Below are positions 10,486 through 24,509 of a stretch of 64,000 bases of DNA, in pieces. A model generated the notes under the pieces. The model was given only the letters and a program-made list of their open reading frames with translations. It was not told the DNA's origin and did not search any database. Each line of letters begins with the position of its first letter. Positions within the stretch are counted from its first letter, which is position 1. Both the position numbers and the translations under genes were made by a program. Source of the DNA: Cheilinus undulatus (taxonomy: Eukaryota > Chordata > Actinopteri > Labriformes > Labridae); contig NC_054886.1 in NCBI RefSeq assembly GCF_018320785.1, forward strand, positions 2,629,177-2,693,176, written 5' to 3'.

Positions 10486-10990
10486 AATATTCACTAATAC
10501 TTAAATGGCTTAATAATTCTTAAAGTAAAGTCTCGCTTTTATCAAATGAACCCTGAAAATTCTGGTTGCCATTTCAATGTGTTTGTCACCTGCTATTCAT
10601 GGCTGATGTATTTCTGTCTTATTTATACAGAATCCTGTCTCTGCTAAGTAAGGTAAGGCTGGCATCTTTATGTCTCTCTTCCACCATTTTTGGGGGGGAT
10701 CCTACTCCTGCCGTGTGCTTCACTAGCCCTTTAAATATATATCATCACAGTGGAGTCTAATCGCCAAGAACTTTGCACAATTCTCTTTCATTCAATTTGT
10801 AAAATAAATCATTGTTGAACTTGTATTAAGTCTCTCCTGATTGAAATTGAACAAAATTCACATCATCTCTATTTTTACTCCTTTTCTTGTCAATAAATAT
10901 GAAGATGCTAAATTAAAATCTGACAAAAGTATAAGATCTTGTGAGGATCCTGTTAAGAACTTTGGCTCAGAATTAGAGAGAGAGAGAGAG
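10437..10990. other. Intergenic with short (GA)n
   Basis: AT-rich DNA with a short (AG)n run at about 10975-10994. No gene recognised. Confidence 0.4.
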
Positions 10991-10999
10991 AGAGGAAAA

Positions 11000-11225
11000 A
11001 AAAGTCAGACTTGTTGATAACTTTGGAATATTCTGATGTATTCTAGAAACTTTTACATTATGAACTCTATGTTAAGATTAAAGTTAAAAAAGGTTATGTT
11101 ACGTTTTTATTTCTTATTTCAGGGGAAGAGAGGAAGGTGATGAAATAAATATCAGTTCAATCTGTACAGCAGGAAATGTTTGTCATATTCTGCATGTTCT
11201 CATATCAGGTCTGATGGAGCCTCTT
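11000..11225. repeat. Segment duplicated at 20745-20950
   Basis: GGGGAAGAGAGGAAGGTGAT and the following ~110 bases (through CAGCAGGAAATGTTTGTCAT and TCAGGTCTGATG) match 20845-20945 with a few substitutions. The preceding ~80 bases (TTATGAACTCTATGTT) also match. The two copies bracket the GPCR gene and are in the same orientation. Confidence 0.8.
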
Positions 11226-11928
11226 ACTCAGTGAGTCACAATCCACTTTTTAATCAGGATGTCATGAACCCTGGAACAATAAGACTTTAACTCAGGGTGA
11301 ATAAGTTTGTAAAAAACAAAGGGATTCAAATGGAGGGAGAATCCAAACTAATCTACTAAGTCAAATAACAGTGAACTAGTCTCCCTGAGTATCAGCAACG
11401 CTCCAAACTGAGTTTAAGTAAAGCAAAGATTCAGCCAAACTAGAGCCAAAGAAACAATGAAAGAATGTGAGTTCACTAACAAAGAAGTGTGCTGTGGCTG
11501 GTTGGGAGCTGAATGAGACCAGGTTACCCCTGATGACATCATCACCTCTGCTGCAGCCTATCACCTGTCGGACCGGGGACTGGAGCAGCCGGTCAGCGTC
11601 AGATGATGTCACGCCTAATTCAGCAGATAGAGAAAAGACGGCCACATACACACAGCAGGCACAGCCACATTCTCCACAACAACAAAATATCATGTTAACA
11701 ACAAAAGCACATTACCACCATGGTCCTAACAACAATCTGATCAGGAACACACTACATGGTTTTCATTCACTACTACAATCACCATTTACACAAAGATGGA
11801 CATTCTGAAATATGAGAATAAATCACAATATAGTTCCTGTCTGTTCAGCGCTGTGTGAACGAGGAAAAACAAAACTTTTTTTGAACTTCTTCCTGAGCTC
11901 CCAGTGTGCGTGTGCCAGGGGCACGTGT

Positions 11929-11965
<37 letters not shown>

Positions 11966-12069
11966 TGAGGTGAGGCTGGACTGTTTCATGAAGGAGGGGT
12001 GCAGAGGTTAGAGGAGTGCAGGAGTTGATGATCTGTTACTGGTCTTAGTCTCCCGCTCACTTCCATGTA
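11226..12069. other. Intergenic with (GA)n microsatellite
   Basis: A pure (GA)n run occupies about 11934-11962. Open frames here are short and overlap on both strands with no protein family resemblance. Confidence 0.4.
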
Positions 12070-13703
<1,634 letters not shown>

Positions 13704-13967
13704 TATACATAAACGCTTTAGCGCCGCAAGTGTCTGAAGCTGTCACCTCTCCCTCCTGTTTTGTTTTGCGAAGAGAAGACTCGCCTAACTCGACCTCTGA
13801 TTGGCTCTATGTTTTAGCTGATCAATCCAACCCACAAATGCAACACGTATTAGTCAATCAGTGGCAGAGTAGGACATGAGGGACGAAATACGGAACAAAT
13901 GGCGTCTGGTATTGACTCAAAACAGGACGCTGCATTTAAATGCAGCAGCAGCGCACCACCTGCACTA

Positions 13968-14161
13968 AAACCAGACTATAGACCAGACCGTCTCAGTTTT
14001 ATAAACCGGTCTCAAACCAGACTATAGACCAGACCGTCTCAGTGTTGTGACCTGGTCTAAAACCAGACAATAGACCAGACCGTCTCAGTGTTGTGATCCA
14101 GTCTGAAACCAGAATATAGACCAGACCGTCTCAGTGCTGTGACCTGTTCTAAAACCAGACT
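13968..14161. repeat. 46-bp tandem repeat, four copies plus a partial
   Basis: Units start at 13968, 14014, 14060, 14106 and (partial) 14152 with AAACCAGACTATAGACCAGA, so the period is exactly 46 bp. Units are 85-95% alike by eye. No coding potential is supported. Confidence 0.95.
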
Positions 14162-14164
14162 GGA

Positions 14165-14705
14165 ATTTCTTAGTCATTGTGAGACATTAAAGATTAAAGC
14201 TGTGTAGAAACCACCTTTTCTAAACCTTTAGATAAAAACTGAAGTTTTTGTAATCGGTCAAATCATTAAAATCAGAGGGGTCAAGATTTGGTTTTTTTTA
14301 AAGAGGTTGGACCACAGCGTGTTTAAAAACAGAGGGAACTACACCTTCTGTTAAAGAACTATTAGTTACTGATAAAATACTGGGTCCAACCGTGTTAAAA
14401 ACCTCTTTGAGAAATTTGGTGGGAATAACATCAAGCTGTTTTCATCTGGGATAAAATTTCAGCTAAAAGGACATGGACACCGACTCAAAACTACTAAAAT
14501 AATTAAAAATCTCTCCCTGGATTTAAAATACAGGCTGGGGGTGTGATATTTTCCCTGATGTCCTTGACTTTGTTGTTAAAAGGAACTGAAAACTTCTCAC
14601 ATAAATCCTGAGAATCATCAGTAAAATGTGAAGGTGAGGGGCTGGTGATGGACTCTAACACCTTAAATAAAACTCAGGGATCAGAATGATTGGATCAAAT
14701 TAAAT
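14165..14705 (-). mobile_element. LINE (L2/CR1 group) reverse-transcriptase fragment, decayed
   Basis: The minus strand still shows D-V-I-P-T-K-F-L-K-E-V-F, then L-T-E-G-V-V-P-S-V-F-K-H-A-V-V-Q-P-L, N-L-D-P and a remnant of the 'YRPIS..PF.SKVLEK' motif. This is RT fingers region 1 of L2/CR1-type LINEs. Stops and small indels break every frame, and the catalytic YADD region is not present. Confidence 0.7.
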
Positions 14706-15049
14706 TAGAATAAAATGCTGCCCTACTGAAGTTGAGAAGGTGATTATATTCATGCTGAAAGTCATGCAATCAGGCCTCATGAATATTTTTTTCATGTGTG
14801 TCAGAACACACACACACAGTACCAGTGAATCTACAGAGACGAGAAAACGCAACAGTCATATCTCTCCTTCTGCTTCACTGGTAACATGAAAAGTATTAAA
14901 GAGGAAAAACCACAATGAAACCAGTTATCTCCATGGAAGATGCTTCCTTATTTAACATGGTTTGTGACGATGTTAGTTTCTGCCTTTCACAGCTGATGCA
15001 TAATTATTCATGACCTATGTTTTTCTGACTTCCTTGAAAGAGCAGTGCT

Positions 15050-15141
15050 ATATCATGAGTGAATGTGATCACTGACCATAATCAGCAAAGACAGTTTGGA
15101 TGCAGAGAAACATCAGACATCAGTGAAGAGACTTCATCCAG
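15050..15141 (+). other. Possible 5' non-coding exon of the GPCR gene
   Basis: The sequence ends in a good donor (TCCAG|GTAAGA) and lies 1.9 kb upstream of the first coding exon in the same direction, as a 5' UTR exon would. There is no direct proof of transcription; the left end is arbitrary. Confidence 0.3.
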
Positions 15142-16997
15142 GTAAGATCTGCTCACTGAAACATCTCTGAACTGTCATCTTATTACAAATACTATTTAAG
15201 GATTTAGATGTTAGACACTTTTTGATAACTTGTAAATATTATGAATATAAATCCAAGCGTGTCTCTGTGATAGCCTGCAGGATTGTTTGAGTATCTCTCA
15301 GTATCAGCATCCTCCTCCATGATTCAAATGCTGTTCAAACTTTGTTAACAATCTCCTACACAGTCTCTATGATTGTTTTCAATCATTAAAGGAGCAGAAA
15401 AAGCTGCATGGACTGTAAAAAACAATAATTTCCCCCTAAATCACAGAGATGATCATTCATACAGGATAAGTTTCACCTGTGGACCTCTGTGTGCTGAAAT
15501 ATGGTCGGTCATTTACTCTGGAAATTTTACTCCACAAATTACAGACATGGTTGATTTCATAGGTTTCATAGGAATAGGGCATAAGGCCTGCTAAAAAAGA
15601 TCTTTGATGACTAAAATAATTACTTAAAGTAAGTTAGACCATTATTTCATGCATCTGGGGGAAATTCACAACAACAAGAACAAGATGTTGAAGGAGACTG
15701 AGGTCACATATAAGTTAATATCTCTATAATCTGATGTTTTTAAATCATTTACATCGAGGAGAAACAAAAGGAAAGTTAAACACTGAAGCAACTTTGCATG
15801 TTACTGCAACAACCGAGGAACTATCCCAGAAACACTTCAGAATAACAGTTCTGTATGAAAACATGAGTAGTCTCACCACAGAAACAAACTGATGGAACTT
15901 TTACTTTGAAAATCCCAGTGGAGGTTTACCGTTCCTGTCATGTCAGCCTGGAATGAACTGACAGACAAACAGCTGTGCAGAGATCTGACTGCAGCTCTGA
16001 GCAGAAATCTTTTTCAGTCTCTGGAGTTCAGAGCAGACATTCAGCAGCTCCAGACTGATTTACATCGACATTCATATTTTGAATAATGAAGGGGTTTGAT
16101 GTGCTTACCCACAACACTGGCTCCTGTTGGTTGTGGATGGCGGTGGTGTCACTGAAAAACACGATTTGCATAAAACCACAAGTTTGATATTGTTGTAACA
16201 CCAAGACTGAGGAAAGACCGCCTTAAAACTGCTCAAATCAAGTCTAATGACCACCTCACACCTAGAGACTGAGACAACGAGAGCGAGCTGAGACTTTAGC
16301 AAGACTTCCCTGATTTTACTCCGACTCTGGAATTTTGTCTGCGACTTTGAAATCAGAGGAAAAGTGGTTAGGTGTAAGGCCGCCTTTAGACTATGGAGGT
16401 AAAGATCCGACTATTGTACAGCAGCCTGTGTCAGGACAGGATTCCTTTACATTGTCTGCATGTCTTCTGTGTGATATTTCCTCCAGATACAGAAAAATGA
16501 AGCACATAGAGCTATCTTTAAACAACAGAACAGATTCTACCCAGGATTCAAGCTTTGTAACGTAGCAACAATAAACGCTGGTGAGAAGCTCTGAAAATGA
16601 GGTTATAGGTGCTGGCAATGATAGAAAAAGCCGTCTATGGACACAGGCCCTAAACAGCTGACCTGACCTGCCAGATAGACTGTTTCATGGATCCATAGCA
16701 TGACTATACTTCACATTTAACTGGGAAAGCTCCCATAGAAAGAGTTTGGAAAGGGCAGGACTTTTCCAAGAATTCTGGAAAAGATGATTGGAGGAAAGTT
16801 AATGATTTTCAACCTTAATTTTATAACTTTAGAGATGTTTCTCATGACTGAAATTTGGCCTGGTGGTCCATAACACAGTGGCCTGTCATACAACAAACCT
16901 ACATAAAGATTTTTTATCACTTTACAGGAACTTTAGTTTTGAAAATGGTTGTAGTCATGCAATGTTTTTGTCTAAATCTTGATCTCTGTGATTTCAG
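15142..16997. other. Putative 5' intron of the GPCR gene, nothing coding recognised
   Basis: Contains a ~90-base dispersed repeat at 16805-16895 (CTTAGAGATGTTTCTC-like, TGGCCTGGTGGT) that is repeated at 40125-40200. The other frames are random. Confidence 0.4.
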
Positions 16998-17012
16998 GTT
17001 TCACTCTGAAGA

Positions 17013-17183
17013 ATGGCAAACATCTCTGTGGCAAGCATTGACTATGCTGACTATTATGATATTTATGTTGTACCTTGGGAGGATTATAAAAACATCTTCT
17101 TCATCAAGCATGTAGTGACATGCATCATTATTTCTATCGGTCTCCCTTTGTTACTCATGGCCATCTATGCTCTCTACTCTCTG
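17013..17183 (+). CDS. Class A GPCR, coding exon 1 (N-terminus and TM1)
   Basis: Preceded by an ATTTCAG acceptor 15 bases before the ATG. It encodes MANISVASIDYADYYDIY... with one early Asn-X-Ser glycosylation site (NIS) and a Tyr/Asp-rich extracellular tail. TM1 follows (VVTCIIISIGLPLLLMAIYA, residues about 34-54). The exon ends in phase 0 after Y-S-L at a GTATGT donor. Joined to the exons at 18640 and 18916 it gives a 310-residue receptor, a normal size for a small rhodopsin-like GPCR. Confidence 0.85.
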
Positions 17184-17424
17184 GTATGTGATTTATGTCT
17201 TTATTCATTTGTTTATAAAATGTCAATTATATAAAAATGTATTTGATCTGAAACATTTCAGTGTAACAAATATGCACAACCAAAAAAAGCAGAAATCAGG
17301 AAGGGGTCAAATCCATTTGTAGGCACTGTCTACCTGTATGCAGGTAGGACTCATTCTTGCTTGTTTATTTCATTATTATGGCCAGAGAAGGCTCATGGTC
17401 TAGGCATTCCTACTGTTTACATGA

Positions 17425-17962
17425 TGTCAGGAACCATGGACCAGAACACAGAATAACAGGACCCAAAAATGCAGACTCTCAGACAGGTTGACGTGAGGCA
17501 AAAATCAGATTCTTTAATACAGTCCGAAGTCAAAAACCAGAAGTTCCAAAACTCACAGGCAAAGGTACAAATAAGCAGCAGGCAGGAGCGGAGTCAAAAA
17601 GGGCTGGCGTGGTCGAGATCGAAACGAAACGAAGACGTGAGTAAACTAGAGAGCTGGTTCGTGACAGAGAAGGTCAACGGACTAACAAAGGAGGTGGGTG
17701 AGCAGGTGAGTATTATACTATGACTAATTAGTGATGCAGGACCGGTGTGAGGAGCAGCGTGCAGGACGGAGAACAGGAGAGGGAGGGGACGAGGTGAGTG
17801 ACACAAGAGGTAAGGAGAGTCAGTGCGGAAAAGGCGGGGCGCGGTGAATGGAGCATGATCGATCTAAAATAGAAAAGAGAAATTAGAACAAGAAAAAAAT
17901 AAAAAAGACATGAATGTGCGAAAAAGGTGAAAAAATAAACTTAACAGACGAGGATCGTGACA
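17425..17962 (-). mobile_element. Solo LTR in GPCR intron, 538 bp
   Basis: Read on the minus strand it starts TGTCACGATCCTCGTCTGTT and ends GGTTCCTGACA (TG...CA). Near its 3' end are ATTAAA and a CTGCATTTTTGGGTCCTG block, as in teleost Gypsy LTRs. Flanks are CATGA (17420-17424) and CATGC (17963-17967), a 5-bp target duplication with one mismatch. It lies antisense to the GPCR, so its polyadenylation signal would not end the receptor transcript. Confidence 0.75.
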
Positions 17963-18639
17963 CATGCTGATTTAAGATAATGAGGGACAGTTTACAAAGT
18001 CAAATATGCTCCAAGGTTTGGGACAGCTGATTGGGCCGTGGTGGGCCATGGTGTCCCCTACACTACACCAGAAACAGCGTACCATGGAGCTGAAAGTTGG
18101 CCTGACTTCAAAGTGAGTGGTGTTACTCAAACATGGTGTATGAATCAGGAGAAAAGTGCTCAGTGTACTACTGGTTAAAGAGGATGCTAATCCATATGTA
18201 GCATGATGCTAACAGAATACAATAGAAAATCTCATAGAGAAACCTATCCACTGGTCCATGAGCTCCCTGATCCCCTGTTTTTTATTTCTACACACTACTG
18301 GGTCTATCTATCTGATTAGCTTTTTTACTGACTACCATAAAAGGTGATGCTGGTCCCATAAACTTCAGCTGACTTTTAAAGTCATACTACTACTGAACTC
18401 ATCTTTATTTCTTTTGTAGTTCATGTAGATCCCATCAGTGATGCTCAGTAGGTACAGGGAGGAGAAGCTGACAGCTTGTGTAAATAAACTCAAGACATAG
18501 AGAATGAGATTTGACTGAAAATGTAGACCAGGCTGTTACTGCAGTAGCTGTGCAGAGGTTGATGTCCATTCTGGATGGAGGACTACAGAACGTGTTTAGA
18601 ACTTCTTCTCTTCTGTTTCTGTTTCTATATTTTCCTCAG
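17963..18639. other. Remainder of GPCR intron
   Basis: No recognisable repeat boundary or coding sequence apart from the splice acceptor at its end. Confidence 0.4.
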
Positions 18640-18827
18640 GTAAAGAATGGTCAGGTGGCTCCAATCTACATCATCAACCTTTTCATATCAGACCTCATTC
18701 AGTTCTGCTTTCTGATCGCTTTGGAGTCCAAACCTGAGGAAGTGATGATACAAATTATTCTGAACTGTATTTACATATGTGGTCTATTAACTAGTGTTGG
18801 CTTCATGCTGTGTATTTCACTGGAAAG
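18640..18827 (+). CDS. Class A GPCR, coding exon 2 (TM2-TM3)
   Basis: The acceptor is TTTCCTCAG. The exon starts V-K-N-G-Q and carries TM2 (IYIINLFISDLIQFCF, with the conserved Asp of the L..D motif) and TM3 (ILNCIYICGLLTSVGFMLCI). It ends within S-L-E-R, the ERY version of the DRY box, with two bases of the Arg codon; AG|A is completed by the next exon. The first intracellular loop is the short 'YSLVKNG'. The upstream intron (17184-18639) holds a solo LTR. Confidence 0.88.
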
Positions 18828-18915
18828 GTAACTATCTATTTAAATAGTATTAAATATAATATTTCTGTAGTATTGTGCATCTTTTCAGAGATAATACGTC
18901 CATCTTGTTTTGCAG

Positions 18916-19489
18916 ATATTTGCTCATCGCCCACCCACTGTGGTACCGCTTCAGACGAACCATCAGGATCTCTGTGGGGGTCTGTGTTGTAGTCTGGATC
19001 ATACCTCCCATCTTGATTTTTACTGTGTTCACCTGGAATACTGGGTTTGATGTAAAAATTATCTTCTTCATCTTCTTCATCATTCCCTTCCCACTGTTCA
19101 TCTTCTTCCTGGTTGGGACCCTCAGAGCTCTCTCTACTTCTGTCTCAGTCCCCTCTGATGAAAAACGGAGAATCGTGGCAATCTTAGTCCTGGTGCTGCT
19201 GATTTATACTCTGCTGTTCCTGCCTTACATTATTGCCCTCATTGCAGGAAAACATATCCATGATCTCACTCTAATTGACCTGTCCACCATGTTTGTAAGG
19301 CTGAGTCCACTTGCAGACTTACTTCTGTTTGTTTTCATCAAAAAAGAGACCTTTGGGAAGCTTTGGACCTCTGTGTGCTGTTGCAGAAAGGAGAACAATG
19401 ACACCAACAACACCAGCACAATCAATCTAGACCACACAGAGACCAGTGGTTATCAGTTAGGGGGGCGGAGCCAAAAAGTAGCTGATTGA
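18916..19489 (+). CDS. Class A GPCR, coding exon 3 (TM4-TM7 and tail)
   Basis: Begins after a TTTTGCAG acceptor and completes [14 protein letters not shown]4 has its Trp ([12 protein letters not shown]), TM5 its Pro ([15 protein letters not shown]), and TM6 reads [20 protein letters not shown]. In TM7 the NPxxY motif is replaced by D-L-L-L-F ([13 protein letters not shown]). The tail has a CCC cluster, a likely palmitoylation site, and many Asn/Thr. I see no Cys in extracellular loop 2, so the usual TM3-ECL2 disulfide is absent. The overall look is of the teleost-expanded receptors near the GPR4/GPR132/Mas-related group. The ligand is unknown and I assign no symbol. The frame is intact. Confidence 0.88.
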
Positions 19490-20100
19490 GCTGTTTTCAG
19501 AAGGTCACAAATATGGGGGTCAGAAGTTCTGGATGTCTGAGTGAGCCCATGTTTATATTTGATTGACTCCATTTTCCCATAATAAGGAGTAAATTTAGGT
19601 CGTTTCCCAAAGATCTCAACTATTTCTCTCCTTTGTCAGGATGACAAACCTGAGTTTCCCAAGATAACAAGGTCATTCCTCCAGAAATATCCCAAACTTC
19701 CCTTTTCATGTGAAAGTGGAGTAAAGTGACTTGAATGCATGCTTGTCCTCTGCTACAACCATTCTTTCAAACATCTTTGTTTTGTGCTGTCTTGCTGCTT
19801 AAACTGTCACATATGAGTGGCTTTAATTTATTGTTTTTAAAGCACTCATCTGAACAATATTATAAAACAATGAGCTTAAGTGTAAATCTGGAGACAAAAT
19901 TCTAAATGGCTCTCTTTTTAACTCTTTTTTGTTTTTTACATTTTCACTAATCAGGTATTGCACTCTTCAGCTTTTATGCAATTTTCAACCATTTGTATGC
20001 TAATTAGCTATTTAATGCTATTTTCAGCTATTTTTGTGCTTTCTCAGCTATTTTCAGCAGTTCTGCTCTCAGCATTCCCACACAGTTTCAGCTGAAATTG
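19490..20100. other. GPCR 3' flank, presumed 3' UTR then AT-rich DNA
   Basis: No canonical AATAAA is close to the stop; AATAAGG at 19580 is a weak candidate. 20000-20060 is a small run of TTTCAGCTATTTT-like motifs. Confidence 0.35.
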
Positions 20101-20105
20101 CATTT

Positions 20106-20740
20106 TTATCTAGTTTTTACAGTAATGTCCTCTACTTCTCTATAGGTAGGAGGGTCAAACATACTGATACTAGAATACTGCTCTGTGATATTTATAAGAG
20201 GGGATTTGTCTGTATTTTTTATATTTCTGGCCAAAACTGTAACAGTTTTTACAAAATATTGATTGAAGTTATTTGTGATGTCCAGAGGTTTAGTGAATTC
20301 TGTCAAACCCTCAGAAAACTGAGATGGAACTGATGTAAATGTTTTCCTTTTATTCAATAATTCATTCATGAGGTCTCATGTTGTTTTTATATCATTATGA
20401 GATTGTTCAAAGTTTTATGAAAATAGTTCTTTTTATGGTTTGTAGTAATTTAGTAAAATGGTTTTTATATTTTTGTAAACATCAATATTATACAACTTAT
20501 TTTTTAATAGAAGATCTTTGTAGACCTGGAGTCATCCAGGGCTTACACTTTGTTGACTTGCATTTTGTGTTAAACTGAACAAGTGGAAAACTTTTGTCTA
20601 AAATGGATGTAAATAATTCTATAAATAAAAGACAGGCAGATTTATCATCCTGATTATTGAGAACCTCCTCCCATGATGCCTCCTTCATCAATGCAGAGAA
20701 CAGTTCTTTGTTTCTCATAGTGAACCACCACATTTTATCC
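20106..20740 (-). mobile_element. LINE fragment, linker between endonuclease and RT
   Basis: The minus strand encodes, in order, W-W-F-T-M-R-N-K-E-L-F, K-P-W-M-T-P-G-L, then I-N-E-L-L-N-K-R-K and F-N-Q-Y-F-V. The WMTPGL and 'INELLNK..F..YF' motifs are typical of the region just upstream of RT in APE-type non-LTR elements of fish. Small indels break it into pieces, and RT itself is missing. Confidence 0.65.
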
Positions 20741-20744
20741 TCTT

Positions 20745-20950
20745 AGTGCATGTAAATGTCCTAATGTGTTCTGGTAACTTTCACCTTATGAACTCTATGT
20801 TCAGGTTAAAGGTCAAAGGTTCTGCAGTGTTTTCCTTCTTCTATCAGAGGAAGAGAGGAAGGTGATGAAACTAAATATCAGTTCAATCTTTACAGCAGGA
20901 AATGTTTGTCATATTCTGAATGTTCTGATATCAGGTCTGATGTTCGCTCT
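20745..20950. repeat. Segment duplicated from/to 11000-11225
   Basis: Direct-orientation partner of the block at 11.0-11.2 kb (shared AGGAAGAGAGGAAGGTGATG, CAGCAGGAAATGTTTGTCAT and TCAGGTCTGATG). The pair suggests the GPCR lies in a tandemly duplicated block. Confidence 0.8.
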
Positions 20951-21224
20951 CATGCAGCATGTCGCAGTTCACTTCAAAACATCTTAGTAGGAAGTCATGT
21001 TTTCTTCATACATATCTACAAACACAGCACAGCACACTTTTCCACTTCAGGTCCTGACCTTTTTATGACCTCTAGTTTGAGAAAATAAGGTGACCCAGAA
21101 AAAGTGATATTAAAATAGTTCCCAGTGAAACTCTGGCTTCTCTTTCACCGTCCTGTCTTAATAACACTGCTCTCTTAAATAACGGATGAATATGCACCAA
21201 TTTACGGCTATTCTGCTCAATAAT

Positions 21225-21850
21225 AGCTATTAAAACTTGGAAAAAGAAGCCCTAACATGAATAAAACTATGACTTGTTTAGAAACAAATCAACAGGGATC
21301 AGCAAAAGGTCCAAATTAAAGTAAGTTTTCAGTAAATAATTATAGTTTTCATAGTCTATGTATCATTTTCTCATTTCTATTAATTTGTGCTACTGTTGCT
21401 GATCCGATGATTTTTGTTAAAATTGTTAACTTTACACTCCAGTGTGTGTTTTCATGCAATGACCTGAGTTAAAAACCTTTGACAAATATTATGACATTGT
21501 TCTTTAAGTTGCTGCTCATGACAGGAGTTTAATTTTTTATCATGTTGTCCTGGCACATCTGTCAGATATTTCTTCCTATCTACTAATAATAATCAACACC
21601 AATTTGTTTTTGTTTTTCTTATAAAAAGACCATGGGGGAGGACCAGTTTACCAAAAAACAAACCTTAAATCTAAATGTTCAGACTCTTTAACAGAATTAC
21701 AGACATAAGCTAGCTATTAAAACTTGGAAGAAGAAGCCCTAACGTGAATAAAACTATGACTTGTTTAGAAACAAATCAACAGGGATCAGCAAAAGGTCCA
21801 AATTAAAGTAAGTTTTCAGTAAATAATTTTAATTTTTATAGGCTATGTAT
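21225..21850. repeat. ~130-bp direct duplication, copies 480 bp apart
   Basis: AGCTATTAAAACTTGGAA and the next ~110 bases (AAGAAGCCCTAAC, GACTTGTTTAGAAACAAATC, GGATCAGCAAAAGGTCC) occur at about 21226 and again at about 21712, with only a few differences. The function is unknown; it may be the long terminal part of a non-autonomous element. Confidence 0.8.
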
Positions 21851-24500
21851 AAACTCTCCAAAAACTCACAAGTTCAATGGATGCAAGAATAGTGAAGGTG
21901 ATATCAAAGAAGTGGTCTTTATGTTAACATGAACTTGGCCTGTTAAGATGTTTTTGATTGAAATAGCTTTGATTTCAGTAAATATGACCTCCTAATGCTG
22001 CAGATTCAACACATGAGAATCTGTTTGTTTGTTCAAAAACATCTGAATTATGCTCTAATGGCTGATGATTAGAAAAATACTCTGACTGTCATTTGCATTA
22101 ATATTTCAGAAAATAAGAGAAAAATGTCATTTGCTTAATAATGTGGAAAGCGGTGTAGACCAAGCTGCGTTTTAAAACGGTCAGTGTATTTTCAGACAGC
22201 GCCATTTCCTGGTTAAAACCAGCCTCAGAAACTCTGGTTATTCTTTTTTTTATTATTTTTTGGGGAAAAAATTAAAAATATGCAGTTTTCACTTCTTTTT
22301 TTTCATGTCAATTAAAGCAATGGAAAAACAAAATGCAAAACATCGGTCCATTTTTTCAGTTCTTTGTTATCTTGTTCTAAAAAATGACTCAGAGAAAAAA
22401 GATATCATGTGACCCAGTGGGAAAGGTGAAAATTTCCAAATCAAAAACCTCCATGCAAAATAATAGAAAATGTTTTTATACCATAAACATGAATAAATAC
22501 TCCAGTTGTCCAGAACTTCTTCATTCATTTTTCCTCTAATAATAATATTGCCCATTAGTTACCCAGTACATTTATCACCAGGATTACTTATAATACATTG
22601 TTTAAGTAAAAAAGGCCTCTTATTATACTGTAAAACACAATGGGTGACTATTTCAGCTTTATTTTGACATGGGACATTTGAATGTTTTGGTTTTGGCTGC
22701 TTTTCAGGTATTCATAATCGATTTCCTTCTTTTTTAAGTAATACTGCATGAAGCTGTAAATGTCAAGCAGTGTAACCACAAAGAAGGACAAATATTACAT
22801 AGTTTACTGGTGTATTCAAAAGTCATCATAAAAACTAGTAGTTACCTCATTTTAAAATATTGCATAGATATGGATTCCATGTAAGTACCTCATTTTTAAT
22901 TTGACATGCTTTTTTTGTGATACTGAGCAGGGAACATGTGCAGAAAATATATTTTTTCTAAATAACCAGTGTCAAATTGTTCAAAAAACTAGTTCAGAAA
23001 CATTAAATTCTTTTTATGTCATTTCTCTGTGTATTTTCTTTATTTTTGAGAAATAGTGGTTATACCAACTGACACTTAATGGCTACACCACCTGTCCTGA
23101 ACCAGTTGCTCCTATTTAGGGTAAAGACCATGTTTGTTTAAGAATTTGATTCTGACATCACGGTACCATGTATGTTTGTTCTCACTTTGTCAATGACAAA
23201 AAAACAAACAAACAAACATCTGCAGATATCTGTGAACAGACCCAACAGCATTTACCAACTGCTGGATAACACAAGAGACAAGTATAATACATAAGACATA
23301 AGACAAGTGTATGCTCCATGTAGAAAATGACTGGTACTCTTTTGTTATCATGACATTGTATTTTAGAGTCTTTACTTTGAAGAGTACAGTGGACAGATGA
23401 TTGTGGGTTTTAGGCATATACTTATAGAACCTATGTGCCTAGAGTCTGTGTTTTGACTAATTAGTGGTTGAATCTGTTGATTGGTGTTGTTGTTTTTTGT
23501 TGTATTGTCTCTGTCTTTCATTCTCTCTCTCTTCTTTGCACCCATACCCCACTTAAATCACTGTGTTGTTGTCATTCTGTGGATTTGAACTATGGTACAT
23601 CATATATTAAGGCCAAAATATGACTCCAAAGCACATAAAGAAAGACAGGACTGAAAAGAGTCTGAAGGAGTCACTTTCAGATGAGGCTTTTTAGGCACAG
23701 TGCTATGACATATGTGCTTGTGCTGGCCTATTTCTCCTCTGTCCATATAAAGTATGTCAGTATTGTCATGAATAGATTTCAAATCAGTGAAAGTACTGGC
23801 AGTGCAAATAGTAGATAGTCAAAGTGATTATTTTACTGTTTGCAGGGGCGGACTGGGGGAAAAGTGGCCCGGGAGTCATTGACAGACCGGCCCATTTAAT
23901 GCGTGGTATGGGGAGCCAGCCAGCTGGCAGCACACGTTTCATACAACTTGATGAAAAAAATCTATGCATTTGGTGTTTGACTAAAATTCAAACAGTTATC
24001 AACAAACTGAAGAACCCAACTGAGCAGCCAACAAAAAACTGCAGATACTTCTGCAGTGATTTTAATGCCTACAGATCACTGATTCAATATTATAAGGACC
24101 CATCAGTTTACCAGGCTGTTGGACACTGGAATTACACTGACTATCTATACCCTGAATAAACCACTAGAGGGCAACATCATCACAACAAGAAGACATTTTA
24201 AAAGACATTTTATTGAAAAATATTGACAAAGCTAACTACAAGTGCATAAAAAACTTAACCCAGAGCATTTATGAAAATGAGAACTAAACTGAAAATAGTA
24301 AAGTGACATTTGAAAAGTAAAAACTTGGAAGGTGAAGGACATTCACTTGATTCTCCTTACTGAAGCACCTTTCCTCTGCTTTTTTGGTCCTTCCTGATAA
24401 ACAGAGTCAGTTAGTGCCAGTCTGTCTCCAACTATCCCCCTCTTGATTGTGTGGTATAAAAGTGAGGGATGCAAGGTGCAGTTCAACTCAACAACATAAT
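21851..24500. other. Gene-poor AT-rich DNA
   Basis: No open frame here resembles a protein family. 23845-23900 (GGGGCGGACTGGGGG, GTGGCCCGGGAG) is a fragment of a common teleost DNA-transposon repeat. Confidence 0.4.
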
Positions 24501-24509
24501 GGTTTATAG

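Noticed and set aside
11376-11808. Overlapping 105- and 113-codon frames on opposite strands
   Set aside because: No family resemblance, no splice or promoter context; mutual shadows in ordinary intergenic DNA.
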